Both the position numbers and the translations under genes were made by a program. Below are positions 58,531 to 64,000 of a DNA stretch of 64,000 nt, one piece after another (positions within the stretch are counted from its first letter, which is position 1; each line of letters opens with the position of its first letter). The notes under the pieces are model-generated. The model saw only the letters and a program-made list of their open reading frames with translations. It was not told the origin of the DNA and did no database searches. Where the stretch lies: positions 2,996,804-3,060,803 of the forward strand of contig NW_022985549.1 in the NCBI RefSeq assembly GCF_010093815.1, in the 5' to 3' direction. Source of the DNA: Pseudovirgaria hyperparasitica (Eukaryota > Ascomycota > Dothideomycetes > Acrospermales > Acrospermaceae).

Positions 58531-61500
58531 ATGCCTCTCAAGGGCCTCAAGACGAATCGGAGCGACAGAGAACCCAACCGACGAAGCACTGTAAACCTTT
58601 CCAGGAGTAATGAATTGGTCGCTGACGGTTCCAATTTTGATCGTGCTGCCTCGACGGACGACAGATACCTCGATGCAGAGGATGTGCCTCGTTGGTCCAT
58701 CTCACAGGACGAAAGACCACCATCTCCTCCAATCCAACAGTCCACGCCCAAGACCCAGAGATTTAGTATGCTCCGGTTCAGACATGCCTCGGACTCACAA
58801 TTGTCTATAAAGGCAAAAGAGCAGGCTAAAGGCACGCCACCGGTGCCATCCATACCACCAGGTATTTCTTTCGCGACATCTCATGGTTTGACACCTGCTA
58901 ACGTAATGCTTGCCTCATAGCCCCTCAAATAATCACTACAGCCCCAACTGTCGAAGAAAGCATGGAGGAAAAGGCGCCGAAGAAAAGAGGTAGATTTGCC
59001 AACATGGCTCGAAGGCGGTTGTCATTTGATCCCGACTCTGTCGAACGGCCACATGGCGTCACTCGAAAATCTATGGACAAACTGCGCATAAGTACGGACA
59101 ATCGAAGAAGTGTGTTTGGAAGTCTGCGCGGCGCGAACAGTTCCAAGATCAGCTTAGATGATCGCATCAAACCGACTGCAGGAAACTCGAAGTCGAGCGC
59201 TCTGGGCCAACACAAAGGTCATGTTACTACGCTTGCACCTCCTGCTCGCATTTCCGATTCATCACGCTCAGATGGAAGCTCGGGCTCCGCAGAACACATC
59301 ACCTTCGCTGAACCATCACGGCAGCAACCTCAACACTCTTCCCTATTCAAGTTCCAGCGGAAAAATAAACCTCGCCCATCCCTATTCCCTCTACCTGTCA
59401 AGATACCTCCTCCGCAGTTTCCTGATACAGCTCCTGCAACCCCTCGTGCCTCCACTGGGGGAATAAGCTCTGGCTCACCCAATCGTTCTCCCGGCGAGGA
59501 AAGTCCTCCTCTCACTGCGATACACCGAGCGTCCAATGGAGACAACACCATTCGACAGAACCAATCATCCCCATCACGAACTGCCTTCGGCCGAAATCCA
59601 CTCTTCCGTAACGATTCCACTCATTCCGCTCGCTCCGCTCGTTCATCCCCTGTTGCGCCTATGAGACTTGGCAGAAGAGGTCGGTCATCAACAGTCAATT
59701 CTTTGGGCGGAAGGTCGGATGACATCCCTCCCCCGACCCCACCATTCGTCAACAGTGGTCGTAACTCAACTTCTACCGCTGGTCGAAGCAGTCTCAGCAC
59801 TCTTTTCGGTATTGGACATCGAATACGACACAATTCGGAACCACACTCGCCGAACCATAGCGGTGGTACTCCAGGAATAAATTCCCATACAAACTCGTTC
59901 AACATAAGTCGGGAGGCCTTGGTGGTACCCAAAAGAGAAGAGGGCGAGCCACCGGGCAGGTACCTGGAAAGGCTACAAGAATGCGTCGATCGAAGTCTGA
60001 TTGCCAGTATCATGTCCAAAACCGACGACGCGTTTTCTCATGCCGTCCTGCGAAGTTACATGAGAAAGTTTCTTTTCTTTGGCGAACCGTTGGATATGTC
60101 GGTCAGAAAACTGTTACTGGAAGTGGAACTGCCAAAAGAAACCCAACAAATCGACAGGGTACTACAGAGTTTTGCAGATCGCTATCACGAATGCAACCCT
60201 GGAGTTTTCAAAGACCCAGATCAGACATATTTTATCACATTCTCAATCGTCATATTACACACGGACGTCTTCAACAAAAACAACAAACGAAAAATGCAGA
60301 AGGCAGACTATGTGAAGAATGCTGCTCAAGAAGGAGTCGCTGAAGAAGTCCTGGCGTGCTTCTATGATAATATTCTCTACACCCCGTTTATACACTTTGA
60401 AGATGGCGTCGACTTCCGCGAGAGTACCAAGAAGTCGAAACGGGCTGCCGCGCTCCTCAAGACTCCCATTAATGACCCAGCCAGAAAAGCGATCAAAGAA
60501 CCGATCGACCCGTACACGCTCATCATGGATTCGAAGGTCGAAATACTACGACCAGCGATCAAAGATGTCGTGCACCCAGTTGACCCTTACAATTATTCCG
60601 GAACAGCGCAGGATCTTGACGTGAAGCGTCTTCATTCATCATTTGCAAGATATGGTGTCATCCAAATTGTTTCTGCGAGATCGCGACCGGAAGCTTTCAT
60701 GCATGAGTCCACTATCGATAGGCCGGAAGAAGCCCAAGTGGGAGTCGTCGAGATGCACGTCACGAAAGTTGGCATCTTATTACGAAAGGATGTGAAGCGA
60801 AAGGCGACAAGGTCTCCCTGGCATGAATGGTCCGCTATTCTGACAAGGTCAGGTCTCTCATTCTTCAAGAATGCAGCTTGGGCAAAGGAACTCATGCACC
60901 AATACGAAGCTCATCAGAAGCATGGGTCTGGTACCCCTGTCGTGTTCAAGCCCGCTGTCTCGGATTTCAAGCCTGACCATGTTATACCCATGGATGGATC
61001 CGTAGCTCTACAGGATATGAGCTACAAGAACCACAAGCATGCTTTCGCGGTCTTTGCGAAGAGCGGGTTTGAAGAGATGTTCCGAGCTGAAAGCGAGGCT
61101 GAAATGAACGATTGGCTTGGCAAGATCAATTACACAGCTACCTTTGAAACCTCCACAGTCAGGCCGCGCGGTCTCATTGGCGGCAGCTACGAAGGTCAGA
61201 GGAGCCGGGGTATACGTCGACTCGACTCCACTGCTTCGACACACACAGTACAAACATCGACCGGAGATGTTACAATTCAAAGTGGCAAGATAGATTCTAA
61301 GCTCGCGACACAGATCATGACGGCGAGAAGGGATACGATGCAAAGGAAAATTGCCGAGGCGGAAGAAGCTCTTCAAGTATATGTGCAACAGCTGAATGCC
61401 CAAGAGCGGGATGCACGACACCTCCTCTTACTAACACCAATTCAGCCGAAGACGCGAGAGCAGATAGTGCATACGGCGGGTAGGATGTCGGCCAAAATGA

Positions 61501-62795
61501 AATGGGTCAGGGTGGAGATCTGGCGCTTGAAGTGTCATCGAGACATACTTCTCATGGATCTTGAAGAGGAAAGAAAGCAAGCCAAAGAGACGGAAGCCAG
61601 AATTCAGGAAATTGCCAGTACCACATCGCCAAAAACGAAAACATCAAGGAAGGGGGCGCTTGCAAAGCTCGGCTCGAAAGCTAGCTCTAATGCCAGTATG
61701 CATAAGACCCCTCACTCACCCACAGCCTCTGCAAGACCCGGCACTAAGTCTTCGAGAGACGATGATCCTATGTTGAGCGATGATGTATTCAAGACGCCTC
61801 CTCTGCACTCACAGCAATCAAGTCCCGGTGCTGCACCGGGTACTTGGGAGCTACCCCCTCTTTCCTTCAGTCCAAAGCTTGGCCCCCGGATGGAACATCG
61901 CGGCTCTATCCCGAGCAGCGTGGGTCAGTCTTCATTGCAAGAAAGTGTTCATCGCCATGGCTCTGTTTCAACTCTCGGCGAACAGCCACCTAATGGTAGT
62001 ACGCCTGATATTCCGTCGCGATATGCAACACCAGATGAAGAGAAGCGTGATCAAGCCACTACTGGCGCAGAGAACAGACCCGGATCCGCAAGCGAGTCGG
62101 AACCGGAGCGGCCAATGACCCAACCAGGGAGCCCCGAATCACGTTCCAAAGTGCGCCGCAGTCTTCAGCGCACCTTACGCGATTCTGGCAGTGGACATCG
62201 TAGATCCGGCAAAGGCAAGGAGTCTTCTTCCACAGTTGTCACGGATGATGGCGCGGTTAGCGAAAGTCTGTCGCGAGCCAAGGGCAGCTTCACTGTCCAC
62301 GGAAAGAAGGCATCTGTCATCACCTTCGGATCCGAGTGGCAAAGCATGCCAGCAGAGGATCGTCTAAAGATTCGTAAACAAGCTCAAGAGGAAGAGCGAA
62401 GGCCCTCGACGGCAGTCTTCGATCAGGACGAATCCGAAGACTCGAGACCTCTACCTAATGCGCGACTGAGGACCAAATCATCTACGGCCACGAATAGGAG
62501 CGCAGCAATCAAAAGAAGTCTGAGTCAGGAGATATCAAATGGTGCCAATGGCGGAGGAGAGGCAAGCGGGCAGATCTCCCTCAGGCAACGATCTGCCTCC
62601 CAAATAAGCAATCTCACGATACCCGTGACGGTTCGGGATGTGGGTACGGAGAGGCCGGGGGAAGCTTCACCGCCGGATGAAAAATACAGGAGTGGTAAGC
62701 AGTCATCAGACGTTCGAGACTCTACGGAGCACATCAGCGATATAGAGACTGCTGGACCTGTGGAGACTGTGAAAGCTCAGACTGTGATGATCTGA
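58531..62795 (+). CDS. Sec7-PH Arf guanine nucleotide exchange factor, EFA6/Yel1-like
   Basis: GEF for an Arf6/Arf3-type GTPase at the plasma membrane. Two exons, 58531-58861 and 58921-62795, give about 1401 aa. The N-terminal 440 residues are Ser/Pro-rich and disordered. The Sec7 domain lies near 447-602, with FFGEPLDMSVRKLLLEVELP followed by KETQQIDRVLQSFADRY (the Glu of this segment is in the catalytic-finger position) and FSIVILHTDVFNK. A PH domain follows near 714-851, with ILLRKDVKRKA and SPWHEWSAILTRSGLSFFK. A coiled coil lies near 918-1010, then a long disordered tail. Sec7 followed by PH and a coiled coil is the EFA6 arrangement. The ATG MPLKGLK follows a CT-rich leader. Confidence 0.9.
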
Positions 62796-63563
62796 GAGGC
62801 AACTCTCGGAACAGACATATGCTGACGCAAAGTTATGATCTAGCACGCACGAAGCGACATAGCCGATCTCGTTTGTTTAATATCATATGTTTTCCATGTC
62901 GAGCGCGACTCCGTCAATACGCGTAGAGCGACGTTGTCATTGTAAAAAGGGATGGCTACAGTGAGCGAAGACAGATATTTGGAGTGGATATGATGGCCTC
63001 CGAAAAAGCAAGCAACGCCTAGGGTTTCTTTTTTTTCACTTCTTCTGGGATGGTTTATGGTGTCAAGGGCATTGAAGACGGTTTCGTGATGGGTACAGGT
63101 ACAGAGCCATTCGAAAGCGATGCAATAGGATGGGTGTTGGTATGATTTGTATATAGAGGTTGGCTTCGCATCGTCAGACGAAGCCGTACACAACAGCGTG
63201 TCAATTCAAGCAGAGCTTGCGAGCTTCATGAGCATTCAACTACCGCAGTAGCACGTTTTTTGAAGCACTCGGCTGTTTTCTGAATATGTTCTCTTTTCAT
63301 TGTGAATAGTTGGATAGCTGATTGAGATAGATCCATCGATGGATGAGTATTGCATGGATGCTATTTGCATACTAAGTAGACACTTTCAGGGGCACGCGTG
63401 TCCGGACGGCGGCAATGATCAATCGCTGTACAATAGCCGAAATCGCACAAGTTCACGGAGTACCGAACCCCGCGTTGTAGCCTCAAGATTCAGGAACGCA
63501 AGCATCGAGGCAACGACGTTTGGATGTGTGTCGTTCATTAGATGAACACACACACTCTCTCTC
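62796..63563. other. 3' flank of the ArfGEF gene
   Basis: About 0.77 kb with no supportable gene. It ends just before a possible minus-strand stop codon near 63564. Confidence 0.4.
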
Positions 63564-64000
63564 TTATTCATCACTCAACTGATACACTTTCCCCCCGTCT
63601 GCAACCACCATCGTGGCTCCAAGGTCCCGAACAACATACCTAGCTCTAGTCAATCAAGGATAGGTCATAGAGTCTCCAGCCATCAAGCCCAGCTCCCAGT
63701 GTGCTCCGACTGTCGCCGAAGTCGCGAACACGGGGACACGCGCTTGTCTCAAGACTCGAGACATGTGAAGATCAGTCACCTGAACACGAAACATGAACAT
63801 GATGAGCCCTTGCACAGACGAGAGCTTCTTCAACCATGGTTCGTCATTGGGGTGAACTGAATCGCGTGCTGATGACGTTCAGGGTCTTCTCTGCCATTTC
63901 ATGTGCCAGTTCGTCCTTGAGCCATCACCATCAGCGATATGCAATATTCGTGACGTGTAGGAACGACAAGCTGGGCTGTATCGCCCTTTACAATAACAAA
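63564..64000 (-). CDS. Possible 3' end of a minus-strand gene cut by the window edge
   Basis: Reading leftwards, the last in-frame stretch is YVVRDLGATMVVADGGKVYQ followed by LSDE and TAA at 63564-63566, which looks protein-like. Upstream segments such as DELAHEMAEKTLNVISTRFS (near 63850-63920) are also protein-like but lie in a different frame, so introns would be needed. Competing frames make the exact exons unresolvable here. I know no family for it. Extra sequence to the right would decide the matter. Confidence 0.25.

Noticed and set aside
1-64000. tRNA genes, transposable elements, CRISPR arrays, secondary-metabolite cluster
   Set aside because: I looked for tRNA box B-like sequence, transposase or reverse-transcriptase motifs, spaced direct repeats and PKS/NRPS domains and found none; a tRNA scan and repeat library search would settle the first two.

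Overview
The window reads as nuclear DNA of a filamentous ascomycete (Pezizomycotina, possibly a dothideomycete; the class is a guess). The reasons are mostly 45-70 nt spliceosomal introns with GT..AG ends and CTAAC/CTGAC-type branch sites, fungus-only families (WSC sensor, Ecm14, Mrn1/Nrd1, Utp16, a Ddr48-like repeat protein, GH64 and GH27 enzymes), CT-rich leaders and long gene-poor spacers. No CRISPR array, operon, rRNA, tRNA or intact transposon was recognised.

Layout, left to right: MRN1/NRD1-like four-RRM regulator (-); ALG8 ER glucosyltransferase (+, 7 exons); ITC1-like ISWI subunit (+, 9 exons); SGF73 SAGA subunit (+); a small four-span membrane protein (-); GH64 beta-1,3-glucanase (+); a Ser/Thr kinase with a TPR-like tail (-); a gene-poor 3.2 kb; a WSC cell-wall sensor (+); a GCS1-like ArfGAP (+); 2.6 kb of simple-sequence and gene-free DNA; TAH18 diflavin reductase (-) divergent from a two-RRM protein (+); ETF-beta (+); a Ddr48-like repeat protein (-); CWC15 (-) divergent from UTP16 (+); SEC61-beta/SBH1 (-); a conserved fungal protein of unknown function (-); 3.1 kb without a gene; an F-box protein (+) tail-to-tail with a secreted GH27 alpha-galactosidase (-); ECM14 (-); a Sec7-PH ArfGEF (+); and perhaps the 3' end of another minus-strand gene at the right edge.

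The genes are mostly housekeeping and do not form a cluster with one shared job. Themes recur: Arf trafficking (GCS1-type GAP and Sec7-PH GEF), ER entry and N-glycosylation (SEC61-beta, ALG8), chromatin (ITC1, SGF73), RNA metabolism (MRN1, CWC15, UTP16, two-RRM protein), cell wall and secreted hydrolases (WSC, GH64, GH27, ECM14), and flavin redox (TAH18, ETF-beta).

Nearly all gene models were rebuilt by joining reading frames across introns. The joins keep phase and restore recognised family motifs, but no transcript evidence was available. I found no convincing novel multi-gene system. The points most worth a second look are two genes whose first coding exon is only the ATG, very small internal exons in ITC1, stop-free introns of 51 and 54 nt, a strong 5'-to-3' switch of third-codon-position composition inside several genes, the Ddr48-like repeat array, and the apparently inactivated catalytic site of the ECM14 protein.
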